64,000 bases of DNA from Streptomyces sp. NBC_01116 (GCF_041435495.1 NZ_CP108644.1:4511501-4575500), one strand, 5' to 3'; shown: positions 8,992 to 17,751, counted from the stretch's first letter. The notes: generated by a model not told the origin, from the sequence alone. A program made the numbers and translations.

Positions 8992-10248
8992 GTGGACTTC
9001 TTCAACCCCCGCGCCCTGCGCTGGAAGATCGCGGCACTGGCCGCCGCCGCCTGCTGCGCGGTCGCGGCCGTCGTCGGCCTCCTGGTCCACGACGCGACCC
9101 GGGAACGCGGGCTGCGCGTCGGCCACGACCGGACCCTCACCCGGCTGATCGCCGCCGAGCGGGAGTTCTCCCGTACGGGGAGGGCACCGGCCGACATCGA
9201 CGTGCGGACCAGGGCCGAACTGCCTCCGCCGCTGGCGCGCGACCTCGCCGAACGCCGTCCCGAGACCGACGGCGGATACGCCACCTGGTACGACGTCGAT
9301 CCGCCCAACTGGTACTGGATGTGGGGTGCCGTGGCCGTCGACGACGACCGGATCCTCGTCGTCCGGGACGACATGAGCACCGAGGTCCGGAGCCTCCAGC
9401 TCCTGGACCGCAGCATCGTGAAATCCGTCCTCGTCGCCCTCCTGTTCGTCGTCCCCCTCGCCGCCCTCGCCACCGAACCGGTCAATCGGCGGCTGCGCCA
9501 CGGAGCCCGTACCGCCCGCCGTATCGCCGACGGCGACCTGGACGCGCGCATCGGCTCCGCGGGGCGGGCCCGCGACGAGATCACCGAGATGTCGGCGGCC
9601 GTCGACGACATGGCGGGCGCTCTCCAGCGCAAGCTGGAGACCGAGCGGCGGTTCACCGCAGACGTCGCGCACGAACTGCGCACCCCGCTGATGGGCCTGG
9701 TCACCGCCGCCGGGCTGCTGCCCGACGACGACGAGGCGACCGGCCTCGTACGGGACCGGCTGCGGGCCCTGAACGCGCTGGTCGAGGACCTGTTGGAGGT
9801 CTCCCGCCTCGACGCGGGCGTCGAGCGGGCCCGCCTCGACCCGGTGCCGCTGGGCGAGCTGGTCACGGACGTGGTGCGGCGTACGGGCACGGACACCCAC
9901 CTCGACGCCGGGGCCGCCGAGGTGGTGGAGACCGACCCGCGCCGGGTGGAGCGGATCGTGGTCAACCTCGTGACCAACGCCCACCGGCACGGAGCGGCCC
10001 CCGTCGAGGTGACCGTCACCGGGGCGCGGATCGCCGTACGCGACCACGGACCGGGCTTCCCGCCCGACCTGCTGGAGCGGGGCCCGCAGCGCTTCCGCAC
10101 CGGCGCGAGCGAACGCGGCCGGGGACACGGTCTCGGCCTGACGGTCGCCCTGGGGCAGTCCGAAGTCCTCGGAGCCCGCCTGACCTTCGCGAACGTCCCG
10201 GGCGGCGGAGCGCTCGCGACCCTCGACCTGACCCCGGGCCCGGCCTGA
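8992..10248 (+). CDS. HAMP-domain sensor histidine kinase
   Basis: 418-residue membrane kinase. TM1 is at about residues 10-30 (IAALAAAACCAVAAVV). An extracellular sensor region of about 120 residues follows, rich in aromatic residues (NWYWMW), then TM2 near 145-165 (SVLVALLFVVPLAALA), HAMP, and the DHp helix with DVAHELRTPLMG (phospho-His). The catalytic domain has the N box NLVTNAHRHG, G1 DHGPGF and G2 GRGHGLGL. All catalytic motifs are intact. The GTG start lies 17 bp after the response-regulator stop; no strong ribosome site is visible. It should phosphorylate the regulator encoded just upstream, probably in response to an envelope signal given the neighbouring PBP gene. Confidence 0.88.
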   Translation: MDFFNPRALRWKIAALAAAACCAVAAVVGLLVHDATRERGLRVGHDRTLTRLIAAEREFSRTGRAPADIDVRTRAELPPPLARDLAERRPETDGGYATWYDVDPPNWYWMWGAVAVDDDRILVVRDDMSTEVRSLQLLDRSIVKSVLVALLFVVPLAALATEPVNRRLRHGARTARRIADGDLDARIGSAGRARDEITEMSAAVDDMAGALQRKLETERRFTADVAHELRTPLMGLVTAAGLLPDDDEATGLVRDRLRALNALVEDLLEVSRLDAGVERARLDPVPLGELVTDVVRRTGTDTHLDAGAAEVVETDPRRVERIVVNLVTNAHRHGAAPVEVTVTGARIAVRDHGPGFPPDLLERGPQRFRTGASERGRGHGLGLTVALGQSEVLGARLTFANVPGGGALATLDLTPGPA

Positions 10249-10271
10249 TACGGAACCGAAACGCACTCTCG

Positions 10272-10304
10272 CGGGTGCGGAAACGGCGCTGTACGGGTGC
10301 GGAA
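10272..10304. promoter_or_regulatory. Two 11-bp direct repeats 22 bp apart: candidate response-regulator site
   Basis: CGGGTGCGGAA occurs at 10272-10282 and again at 10294-10304. The 22-bp spacing is two helical turns, as for tandem OmpR-type dimers. The repeats sit in the 116-bp gap before the carboxypeptidase gene, making that gene a plausible target of the adjacent regulator. Confidence 0.5.
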
Positions 10305-10364
10305 GAACGGCTCCTCGAAGGTGACAGAGGTACGGGAAACCGCACCGGTCACCTGGAGGAGCCC

Positions 10365-11441
10365 ATGCCCGACACCCCCGCCGTTCCCGACACCCCCGCC
10401 GTGCCTGCTCTCGCTCCTGGCCCCGCCCCGGAGGCCGGGAGCGGCTTCCGCGCCCGCTTCGGCCCCCGTATACGTGCCCGCTTCCGACCCCGCCGCTCGG
10501 TCCTCGTACCGCTGACCGCCGCCGTGGTGCTCGTGGCCGGTACGGGCGGCTGGTACGCGGCCGGCGGCGACAGGTCCACGGTCGGGCCGGCCCCCGCCGC
10601 CGGGCCGGGGGAGAAGGTGGCGCCGCTCGCCAGGTCGATGCACCTGCCCTGGCCGCGTGAGGGCCAGGCGAGCGTGGCGGTCGAGGGGATCGGCAGCCTC
10701 GGCACCCGGGGCGAGCAGAAGCCGGTCCCGATCGCCAGCGTCACCAAGATCATGACGGCCTACGTCATCCTGAAGGGCCACCCGATGCGGGCCGGCGCCC
10801 CCGGCGCGACGGTGGTCGCCGACCGGCGGGCGGCCGACGAGTCGTACTCCTCCGTCGAGACGACCGCCCCGGTGGCCGCCGGGCGGGAGTACACCCAACG
10901 GCGGCTGCTGGAACTGATGATGGTCCCGTCGGGCAACAACGTGGCCCGTTTGCTGGCCCGTTGGGACGCGGGAGACGAGAAGGCGTTCGTCGCGAAGATG
11001 AACCGGGCCGCCGCCGGACTCGGTATGCGCGCCACCACGTACACCGGGGTGAGCGGCATGGAGGCGAGTACGCGGAGCACGGCGGACGACCAACTGCGGC
11101 TGGCCCGGGCCGCCATGAAGGACCCGGCCTTCCGGCGGATCGTGGCGACCGCCTCCGTCACGGCCCCGGGCGCCGGGGTGACCTTCCGCAACACCAACAA
11201 GCTGCTCGGGCGCGACGGGGTCATCGGCCTGAAGACCGGCTCCTCCACCCCGGCCGGCGGCAACCTCGTCTGGGCCACCACGCAGGAGGTCGCCGGAGTC
11301 TCCCGCCTGGTCCTCGGGGTCGTCCTGCACCAGCGCGCCGGCACCACCCCCGCCGAGGGCAGCGCCGCCGCCCACGAGGCCAGCCGCGCCCTGATCACCG
11401 CGATCCGCGCAGGCCTCCCGGCGGCGGCGAAGAGGGCGTAG
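10365..11441 (+). CDS. D-alanyl-D-alanine carboxypeptidase (low-molecular-weight PBP, S11-like)
   Basis: 358-residue membrane-anchored penicillin-binding protein. An N-terminal tail opens with two DTPAVP repeats, and one TM follows at about 48-68 (VLVPLTAAVVLVAGTGGWYAAGG). In the catalytic domain the three serine-acyltransferase motifs are complete: SVTK in IASVTKIMTAY, SGN in VPSGNNVARLL, and KTG in LKTGSSTPAGGN. It trims the terminal D-Ala of peptidoglycan stem peptides outside the membrane. GGAGG lies 5 nt before the ATG. The position directly after a response regulator/kinase pair, with phased direct repeats upstream, suggests envelope-stress control, as for the cse and van-type systems. 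Confidence 0.9.
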   Translation: MPDTPAVPDTPAVPALAPGPAPEAGSGFRARFGPRIRARFRPRRSVLVPLTAAVVLVAGTGGWYAAGGDRSTVGPAPAAGPGEKVAPLARSMHLPWPREGQASVAVEGIGSLGTRGEQKPVPIASVTKIMTAYVILKGHPMRAGAPGATVVADRRAADESYSSVETTAPVAAGREYTQRRLLELMMVPSGNNVARLLARWDAGDEKAFVAKMNRAAAGLGMRATTYTGVSGMEASTRSTADDQLRLARAAMKDPAFRRIVATASVTAPGAGVTFRNTNKLLGRDGVIGLKTGSSTPAGGNLVWATTQEVAGVSRLVLGVVLHQRAGTTPAEGSAAAHEASRALITAIRAGLPAAAKRA

Positions 11442-11511
11442 GCGCCGGCTCGCCAGCTCGGTGGCGCGGCGGCGCGGTGGCCCGGCGGCGCGCAGCTCGG
11501 CGGCGCGCGGG

Positions 11512-12747
11512 TCAGTGCAGGGTCGTCAGCATCTCCGCGGTGAACGGGGTGATGTCCGCGGTGCGCCCGTGCAGGGTCTTCGCCGCCCACTCGGGGTCGG
11601 AGATCAGCGCCCGTCCGACGGCGACCATGTCGAACTCGTCGCGCTCCAGGCGGTCCAGCAGCTGCTCGATGCCGGTGACCTTGGAATCGTTGCCCTGGAA
11701 GGCGCTGAAGAAGTCGTCGTCCAGGCCGACCGAGCCGACGGTGAGGGTCGGCCTGCCGCTGAGCTTCCTCACCCATCCTGCCAGGTTCAGGTCGGAGCCC
11801 TCGAACTCCGGCAGCCAGTAGCGGCGGGTGGACGCGTGGAAGACGTCGACACCGGCCTCGGCCAGCGGCGTGAGCAGGTCGTCCAGCTCCTGGGGGGTCC
11901 GGGCGAGCTTCGCGTCGTAGGCGTCCGCCTTCCACTGCGACATGCGGAAGAAGAGAGGGAAGGCGTCGGAGACGGCGGCGCGGCAGGCCGCGACGATCTC
12001 GGCCGCGAAACGGGTCCGCGAGACCAGGTCGCCACCGTAGGCGTCGGTACGCCGGTTGCTGCCGGACCACAGGAACTGGTCGATCAAGTAGCCGTGGGCG
12101 CCGTGCAGTTCGATGCCGTCGAAGCCGATGCGCTCGGCGGTGGCCGCCGCGTCGGCGAAGGCGGCGATGACGTCGTCGAGGTCCTGCTGCGTCATGGCGC
12201 GCCCCTTGGGCTCGCCGCTCAGGGACAGGCCCGAGGGGCCGACCGGCTCGGCGTCCGGAACGGGCCCGGCGCCCTCGGTCCGGGTGACGCCCACGTGCCA
12301 CAACTGCGGGATGATCGCGCCGCCCGCGCGGTGCACGGAGTCCGCCACGTCGGCCCAGCCCGCGAGCGCCTCCTCGCCGTGGAAGCGCGGGACGCGGTCG
12401 CTGGTCCCGGCGGACGCGTGGTCGACGTAGGTGCCCTCGGTGATGATCAGCCCGACGTCACCTGCGGCCCGCCGGGTGTAGTAGTCGGCCACGTCCCGCC
12501 CCGGAACGCCGTTCGGGGAGAACTGCCGGGTCATGGGCGCCATCGCGATCCGGTTCCGGCTGGTGAGTCCGCGGACGGTGAACGGGCGGGAGAGGGCGTC
12601 GGCCGCGCGGGCTGCGGACGCCTCGGCGCTCGTGGGGGCTGCCGCGCCTGTCACGTCGGTGGCCAGGCCGTTGGACACGTCCCTCGTCACATCGCTCGTC
12701 ACATCGCTCGTCACATCGTTCTTCACGTCGGTCGTCACGTCTGTCAC
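11512..12747 (-). CDS. NADH:flavin oxidoreductase / old yellow enzyme family
   Basis: 411-residue FMN TIM-barrel ene-reductase. The barrel starts near residue 50 with LTSRNRIAMAPMTRQFS. QLWHVG, the GFDGIELHGAHGYLIDQFL segment (substrate-binding His), the SNRRTDAYGG loop and the GRALISDPEW phosphate-binding segment are all visible. It probably reduces activated C=C bonds using NAD(P)H. Start taken as GTG at 12747, with AGGAAA 5-6 nt upstream. This gives an unusual acidic N-terminal leader of DVTSDVT-type repeats produced by a 12-bp tandem repeat (about 12680-12722). No operon partner is evident. Confidence 0.9.
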   Translation of the reverse strand: MTDVTTDVKNDVTSDVTSDVTRDVSNGLATDVTGAAAPTSAEASAARAADALSRPFTVRGLTSRNRIAMAPMTRQFSPNGVPGRDVADYYTRRAAGDVGLIITEGTYVDHASAGTSDRVPRFHGEEALAGWADVADSVHRAGGAIIPQLWHVGVTRTEGAGPVPDAEPVGPSGLSLSGEPKGRAMTQQDLDDVIAAFADAAATAERIGFDGIELHGAHGYLIDQFLWSGSNRRTDAYGGDLVSRTRFAAEIVAACRAAVSDAFPLFFRMSQWKADAYDAKLARTPQELDDLLTPLAEAGVDVFHASTRRYWLPEFEGSDLNLAGWVRKLSGRPTLTVGSVGLDDDFFSAFQGNDSKVTGIEQLLDRLERDEFDMVAVGRALISDPEWAAKTLHGRTADITPFTAEMLTTLH

Positions 12748-13009
12748 GTCGGTTTCCTGTCGATTAGCCGGGGTGTCCACCCGGCCCCAACGCGCTCCCG
12801 CCGCGTGGGCATCCCGGCGCCGGCCCCGATCCGGGTAAAGCCTGAGCAAAGAACGGAGTCGGCCTCCGGTGTCCGGTCGCCGGAGGCGCGGCGCACGGGG
12901 GCGGAGATGTGACCTGAACCACTGCCGTGTGCCGATGACTTCACCGTCCACTCCCGGTCATATCTCCGACGCCTTCCGGACGGGGAGGGCACTACAGACG
13001 GGACACGTC

Positions 13010-13255
13010 ATGACCGACGCCGTGAAGGGCCCTGCCAGCTACTTCCCCTCGATCGAGAAGAAGTACGGCCGCCCGGTCTCCGAGTGGAAGGGCCTCATCC
13101 GCACCTCCCCGCTGACCAAGCACATGGAGTTGGTCGCCTGGCTCAAGTCCGAGCACGGACTGGGCCACGGCCACGCCAACGCCCTGGTCGCGCACACCCT
13201 CGCCGAGGGCGACCGGCCCGGGGGCGACGCCACGGAACCGGCCTCCGCCCGCTGA
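13010..13255 (+). CDS. DUF4287 domain protein
   Basis: 81-residue protein. The family pattern is visible: SYFPSIEKKYGRP..WKGLI, then L.KHMELVAWLKSEHGLGHGHANALVAHTL. DUF4287 proteins are small and predicted cytoplasmic; their biochemical role is unknown. The ATG at 13010 is preferred because the family begins with a few residues before the SYFP motif; the ribosome site is weak (GACGGGAC). It is followed by a tandem repeat array and stands alone. Confidence 0.8.
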   Translation: MTDAVKGPASYFPSIEKKYGRPVSEWKGLIRTSPLTKHMELVAWLKSEHGLGHGHANALVAHTLAEGDRPGGDATEPASAR

Positions 13256-13272
13256 CCCGGTACGGCCCGCCG

Positions 13273-13366
13273 CCCGGGTCTCTCCACGGCCCGGGTCTCT
13301 CCACGGCCCCGGTCTCTCCATGGCCTCCGGTCTCTCCGCGGCCCTCGTTCTCTCCACGGGCCTCGT
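13273..13366. repeat. Five imperfect 17-18 bp tandem repeats
   Basis: Units of the form CCGGGTCTCTCCACGGCC repeat five times with increasing divergence toward the right. They are non-coding, between the DUF4287 stop and the deacetylase gene. There are no spacers, so this is not a CRISPR array; it is probably a slippage-generated minisatellite. Confidence 0.7.
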
Positions 13367-13484
13367 TTGTCGCCGGCTCCCTCCAGCTGTGTCCGCGATC
13401 GGTAACCGAGGCAGCCCACCGGAACGTTCGCCTGTCTGGATGGGTGCACGGCATCGGTGAAGACGGCAAAAGGGGCGGGCGGAC

Positions 13485-14258
13485 ATGGGCAAGCACAAGG
13501 GAAGGGCATGGCACAGCCGGCTCCTCGCGGCGGCGCTCGGCGTGACGGCGCTGGCCGCCGCCACCTCGGTGTGGACCGCCCAGGCCGACACCACCGGGGG
13601 GCGTCCGGCGGTGAGCGTCGCCTCGCCGGACGAGCGCGACCGGCCCGTGGACAAGGTGGCGGTGGACATCGCCCACGCCTCGGACCGCGGGGCCCGGGGC
13701 GTCAACATCACCATCGACGACGGACCGGACCCGGTCTGGACACCGCAGGTGCTGCGCCTGCTGAAGGACGAAGGCGTGAAGGCCACGTTCTGCATGGTGG
13801 GCACCCAGGCCCGGGCCTACCCGGACCTGGTCAAGCAGGTCGTGGCGGACGGCCACCGGCTGTGCAACCACACCGTCTCGCACGACACCGCCATGGACAC
13901 CAAGCCCGAGGCCTACCAGTCCCAGCAGATCCTGGACGCCGAACGCATGATCACCAAGGCGTCCGGCGGCGTCCGCTCCCAGTACTACCGGGCCCCGGGC
14001 GGCGCGTTCACCCCGTACAGCAGGCAGCTCGCCGCGTCCCACGGGATGCGGCCGCTGGGCTGGAACGTCGATACCAAGGACTTCGAGCACCCCGGCGCGG
14101 ACACCATGGTCGCCACCGTCAAGCGCGAGGTCTCCAACGGCCCGACCGTCCTCTTCCACGACGCGGGCGGGGAGCGCTCGCAGACGTTGGCCGCGCTGCG
14201 CGAGGTGCTGCCCTGGCTGAAGGAGCAGGGCTACTCCTTCGGATACCCCGTGCGCTGA
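13485..14258 (+). CDS. Secreted polysaccharide deacetylase (NodB/CE4 family)
   Basis: 257 residues. The Sec signal peptide (KGRAWHSRL, then LAAALGVTALAAATSVW) probably ends near AQA at about 34. The NodB homology domain has all five CE4 motifs: TIDDGPD (catalytic base and metal Asp), HTVSHD (metal His pair), RAPGGAF, the WNVDTKDF segment and the LFHDAGG His motif. It is expected to remove acetyl groups from N-acetylglucosamine polymers (peptidoglycan or chitin) outside the cell. It is monocistronic. A 37-bp-period duplication spans its stop codon without changing the protein. Confidence 0.9.
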   Translation: MGKHKGRAWHSRLLAAALGVTALAAATSVWTAQADTTGGRPAVSVASPDERDRPVDKVAVDIAHASDRGARGVNITIDDGPDPVWTPQVLRLLKDEGVKATFCMVGTQARAYPDLVKQVVADGHRLCNHTVSHDTAMDTKPEAYQSQQILDAERMITKASGGVRSQYYRAPGGAFTPYSRQLAASHGMRPLGWNVDTKDFEHPGADTMVATVKREVSNGPTVLFHDAGGERSQTLAALREVLPWLKEQGYSFGYPVR

Positions 14259-14318
14259 GCGAAGCCCGTGCGGTGGGGGAATCCGCATGCGCTGAGCGAA
14301 GCCCCGTGCGGTGGGGGA
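14251..14318. repeat. Tandem duplication spanning the deacetylase stop codon
   Basis: TGCGCTGAGCGAAGCCC followed by GTGCGGTGGGGGA at 14251-14280 recurs at 14288-14318 with one extra C. The first copy contains the gene's TGA stop; the second lies downstream. It looks like a recent local duplication. Confidence 0.7.
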
Positions 14319-14396
14319 GGCTCCGTTCACCGGTCGGCAGCGCGCCGTCCGGGCCGCGCCCGCCGGTCCTCGAAACGTGCCGCGTCCCCTGGAGCC

Positions 14397-14522
14397 GAGG
14401 AGGCCGACCGGCCGGCCCGGTCGGCTCAGCACCGCCAGGAGCAACTTCCCTTTCCGCGCGCTCAGTTCCAGCTGTACGCCCGCCCGCCATGCGATCAGCG
14501 GGCCCATCACGCCGAAGTCCAC
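14397..14522 (-). pseudogene. Remnant of a SARP regulator N-terminus
   Basis: From a GTG at 14522 the minus strand encodes VDFGVMGPLIAW, a GVQLELSARKGKLLLAVL stretch, and SRPGRPV. This is the first 40 residues of the OmpR-like domain of SARP regulators; compare MRFGVLGPLVV..RKVRALLADLL in the intact gene at 3231. After about 14400 the similarity stops and the frame continues into arginine-rich shadow sequence, so the rest of the gene is gone. Confidence 0.55.
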
Positions 14523-14731
14523 CGCTGACCCGCGCCTTCGACGGTCACTGCACCGACCACCACCGGCCGCGACCGGTCCCATGAAGCCGCCCGATGGAGC
14601 CGCCCGGCGGAGCTTCCGGGCGGTACGGGTGCGGCGGTCGTGAGGGGTGGAGTGTGGGGCTGATGCCCGCCCAGACGTGCCCGCCAGTAGAGTTCGATGC
14701 TTGTTCGATTCGATGCGAGGTGGGGGGACGG

Positions 14732-15214
14732 ATGGTGGGCGCACAACTGAGAGACATCGCGCAGGAGTTGGCGACGCTGTTGTGGCGGGAGCACACCGTG
14801 TACCGGGAGCGGTCCGGGGGGATGGTCATCCGGGGCGAGCACGTGCGGCGGTGGATCAGCCTCGCTCCGGCGGGCGGCCGGGACGAGATCCTCGTACGCG
14901 CGGGGCGCATCCTGGACGGCGGCACCACCGCACCGGCGCGTTCGGAGGCCGTGGTGCCCCTCTCCGCCGGTACGGGCGTGCTCGCCGCGGCCTGCCGGCG
15001 CCTGCTGGCCGACGCGGCCGCCGACGCCTCGCGGCCCGCTCCGGACGGGGAGGACACCGGACGGCCCCGGCGGTCCGGGAAGTCCCGCACGTCCCGCAGG
15101 TCCCAGCGGCGGAACGGCAGGGGGAGGCACACCGGGTTCAGCTCCTGGGTGATCCTCGTGTGCGTGGCCGGCGTGATCGCTCTGTTCGCGTACACCTCCG
15201 CGATGCACGGCTGA
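14732..15214 (+). CDS. Hypothetical protein with C-terminal membrane anchor
   Basis: 160 residues, not recognised. The N-terminal soluble part (1-95) contains RDIAQELATLLWREHTVYRERSGG and a WISLAPAGGRDEILVRAG strand pair. A basic, Ser/Arg-rich linker follows, then one hydrophobic segment near the C-terminus (WVILVCVAGVIALFAY), suggesting a tail-anchored protein with the soluble domain inside. Start at 14732 chosen for the G-rich GAGGTGGGGGG just upstream; longer in-frame starts (for example 14662) lack such a site. No operon partner. Confidence 0.65.
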   Translation: MVGAQLRDIAQELATLLWREHTVYRERSGGMVIRGEHVRRWISLAPAGGRDEILVRAGRILDGGTTAPARSEAVVPLSAGTGVLAAACRRLLADAAADASRPAPDGEDTGRPRRSGKSRTSRRSQRRNGRGRHTGFSSWVILVCVAGVIALFAYTSAMHG

Positions 15215-15331
15215 CGCACGCGGGCGTCCGGGCACCCTGGGGCGTCCAGGCATAACGCGCCCGGACGTCGAGGCACCCGGACACCCGGCCGGCCGGTCCC
15301 GGTGCGCCCGCCGCACGCTCCGGGACCGCGG

Positions 15332-16096
15332 TCAGGCGGAGGCGCCGCCGTCGATGACCAGGTCGCTGCCGACCACCGAAGCGGCGTCCGGCGAGGCCAG
15401 ATACAGCACGGCGGTCGCGACCTCGGCGGTGGAGGAGACCCGCCCCAGCGGCGACTCGTCCTTCATCCGGGCGGCGCGGCCGGCTTCGGTCTCGCCCGGA
15501 TGCAGCGACATGGTGGTGGCGGTCGCGCCGGGGCTGACGGCGTTGACGCGTATCCCGTCGGCGATGTGGTCCAGGGCGGCGGCCCGGGTCAGGGCGGCGA
15601 CGGCCGCCTTGGTGGCGAGGTAGCCGGCCGCGCCCGGGATACGGGTGTGCGCGCCGAGGTTGGAGGCGATGTTGACGATCGCGCCGCCGGTGGGCTGGTC
15701 GCGCATCCGGGCGATCTCGGCCTGGAGGCTGAGGAAGACCCCGGTGACGTTGATGTCGAGCTGGGTGCGCCAGTCCTCCTCGGGGAGGTCGGTGACGGTG
15801 GTGCCGCCGCGGAAGACGCCCGCGTTGTTGACGGCGACGTCGAGGCTCCCGAAGTGTTCGACGGTGCGGCGGACCAGCACCCTGACGTCCTCGGAGCGGG
15901 TCACGTCCGCGGGGATCGCGACCGCCGAGCCGCCCTCCTTCCGGATGAGGGCGACCGTCTCGTCGAGCGGTGCGGCGGTACGTCCGGCCACGACCACCGA
16001 GGCCCCTTCGGCGGCGAAGGCGAGCGCGACGGCCCGGCCGATGCCGGATCCCGCTCCCGTGACGAGAACGGCTTTGTCGGTGAAGCGTGCGGGCAT
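15332..16096 (-). CDS. Short-chain dehydrogenase/reductase (SDR)
   Basis: 254-residue classical SDR. The NAD(P)-binding TGAGSGIG is at residues 14-21, the NNAG motif near 90, and the catalytic Tyr-Lys pair in GYLATKAAV near 155-160, with Ser supplied in VNIASNLG. The C-terminus has the VIDGG motif. VVAGRT after strand 2 suggests NADP(H) preference. Ribosome site AAAGGGAG lies 8 nt before the ATG. It is transcribed in the same direction as the MFS (16221-17606) and TetR (17752-18336) genes upstream, so it is plausibly part of that regulon. Confidence 0.9.
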   Translation of the reverse strand: MPARFTDKAVLVTGAGSGIGRAVALAFAAEGASVVVAGRTAAPLDETVALIRKEGGSAVAIPADVTRSEDVRVLVRRTVEHFGSLDVAVNNAGVFRGGTTVTDLPEEDWRTQLDINVTGVFLSLQAEIARMRDQPTGGAIVNIASNLGAHTRIPGAAGYLATKAAVAALTRAAALDHIADGIRVNAVSPGATATTMSLHPGETEAGRAARMKDESPLGRVSSTAEVATAVLYLASPDAASVVGSDLVIDGGASA

Positions 16097-16113
16097 GGCG
16101 ATGACTCCCTTTG

Positions 16114-16144
16114 ACGGTACGAGATATGAGACGTGCGGTACGAG
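16114..16144. promoter_or_regulatory. Direct repeat upstream of the SDR gene
   Basis: CGGTACGAG occurs at 16114-16122 and 16136-16144, 22 bp apart, within 50 bp of the SDR start. The phasing fits a regulator site, but no regulator can be named. Confidence 0.35.
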
Positions 16145-16220
16145 GTGTCGGAGTGTTCGGCTGAGGGGCGAGGCGCTCGCGCGGCCACGGGGCGGCCGGA
16201 GGGCAGCCTGCTCGTTCGGG

Positions 16221-17606
16221 CTACTCGGTACGGAGGCTGATGAACGCGGCGACGGCGAGGAGGACCGCCGTCGCCGCGAGTGAGGTGCTGTCGGAACCGA
16301 GCGTGAGCAGGGCGGCGAGGACGAAGGTCGGGCCCAGCTCCATCGCGGTGTTCATGACGCCGCCCGCGAGCCCGGTCCGTCGCGGCTCCACCCCGTCCGT
16401 CGCGAGGACGGAGGCCGCCGCGAAGCCGGCGGCAGCGCCGGCCGGCAGCAGGAGCAGACCGGGGAGGAGCCCGTAGGCGTAGGGGTGGTGCGGCGCCAGG
16501 CCCGTGAGCGCGATGAGCGCGAGGCCCGCCGAGGCCACCGCCAGCCCGGCGGCGGTCACGGCGGGCGCCCCGTACCGGGCGATGAGCGGGCCCGCCGTAC
16601 GGCCGGAGACGAGCAGCGCCACCGCGAAGGGGACGAAGCCGGCGGAGGTCGCCAGCGCCGACCAGCCGCGGTCCTGCTGGAGGTGGAGCGAGAGCAGGGT
16701 GAACGTGGTGGCGGTCCCGGCGGCCGTCAGCCCGATGGCGGCGAGCCCGAGGGCCCGGCGACGGTCGCGGAGGAATCCGAGGGGCAGCAGCGGGTCGCGC
16801 AGCCGGCGCTCGACGACCAGGAAGGCCGTGAACAGTGCGGCCCCGGCGATGAGCGGAACGAGGACGGCCGCCGATCCCCAGGGGCGGGCCTCGGTGAGGA
16901 CGAGGCCGTAGCTGGCCAGGGTGATCCCGGCGGTCGAGAGCAGCGCGCCCGGCAGGTCCAGGGAACGGCCCGCACCGGCCGGGGTCGCCGGCAGCAGCCG
17001 CGGCGCGAGGACGAGGGCGAGGGCGGCCACCACGACCGGTACGGCCAGGGCGAGGCGCCAGGACGCGAGCGCCGAGATGACCCCGGAGATCAGGTGCCCC
17101 GCTGTGGCGCCGATGACCGAGAGCCCGCCCCAGGTGGCCATCGCCCGCCCGTACGCCTCGGGTCGGGGGAAGGACGCGCGCAGTACGGCCATGGCGGCGG
17201 GCGCGGCGAGGGCGGCGCCGGCGCCCTGCGCGAAGCGGGCGGCGAGCAGGGTCCCCGCGCCCGGGGCGAGCAGGGCGGCGAGGGACGCGGCGGTGAAGAC
17301 GAACAGCCCGGCGGTGAGGGCGCGACGCCCGCCGAAACGGTCCGCGACGCGACCGCCGAAGAGGAGGAGCCCGGAGAAGGCCAGGCCGTAGGCGGAGCTG
17401 AGGAGGATCAGGTCGCTCCGGTCGAGCGAGAACGCGTCGCCTATCCGGGGCAGCGGCACGACGAGCGAGGTGAGCGTGAAGACCAGCGACATCTGGACGA
17501 CGCCGAGCAGGATGAAGGCGGGTCCGGGGGCAGGTCCGGGGGCGTGCCCGGGTGCTGCCGAGGCGGCTCTTTCGGTCGTGGTGCTCCAGCTCTGCTGGCC
17601 GGCCAT
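16221..17606 (-). CDS. MFS transporter, DHA2/EmrB-QacA type (14 TM)
   Basis: 461-residue drug:H+ antiporter-type permease. The TM1 region starts with FILLGVVQMSLVFTLTSLVV. Motif A is in GGRVADRFGGRRAL, and the GGLSVIGATAGHLISGVI..WR segment is the motif C-like antiporter signature, followed by regularly spaced hydrophobic helices to the C-terminus. GGGGGAG lies just before the ATG. It is very probably an efflux pump regulated by the TetR protein encoded upstream; a GAACGTTC palindrome sits in its promoter region. Confidence 0.88.
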   Translation of the reverse strand: MAGQQSWSTTTERAASAAPGHAPGPAPGPAFILLGVVQMSLVFTLTSLVVPLPRIGDAFSLDRSDLILLSSAYGLAFSGLLLFGGRVADRFGGRRALTAGLFVFTAASLAALLAPGAGTLLAARFAQGAGAALAAPAAMAVLRASFPRPEAYGRAMATWGGLSVIGATAGHLISGVISALASWRLALAVPVVVAALALVLAPRLLPATPAGAGRSLDLPGALLSTAGITLASYGLVLTEARPWGSAAVLVPLIAGAALFTAFLVVERRLRDPLLPLGFLRDRRRALGLAAIGLTAAGTATTFTLLSLHLQQDRGWSALATSAGFVPFAVALLVSGRTAGPLIARYGAPAVTAAGLAVASAGLALIALTGLAPHHPYAYGLLPGLLLLPAGAAAGFAAASVLATDGVEPRRTGLAGGVMNTAMELGPTFVLAALLTLGSDSTSLAATAVLLAVAAFISLRTE

Positions 17607-17621
17607 TTCTCCCCCGATATT

Positions 17622-17641
17622 TGACTGAACGTTCTGTTATG
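17622..17641. promoter_or_regulatory. Candidate TetR operator upstream of the MFS gene
   Basis: GAACGTTC (17628-17635) is a perfect palindrome inside TGACTGAACGTTCTGTTAT, about 20-30 bp upstream of the MFS start. This size and position are typical of TetR-family sites controlling adjacent efflux genes. Confidence 0.55.
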
Positions 17642-17751
17642 AAGTCATGCAGACACCCCTCCGTGGGAGGTGCTGTTCGGCGGTGCGGTGCGGTGCGGTG
17701 CCGTGCGGTGCTGCGCGTGCTGCTCAGAGGTGTCGTTCGCGGCGGTGCTGT

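Noticed and set aside
13273..13366. Possible CRISPR array
   Set aside because: Repeats are contiguous without unique spacers and diverge progressively; there are no cas genes.
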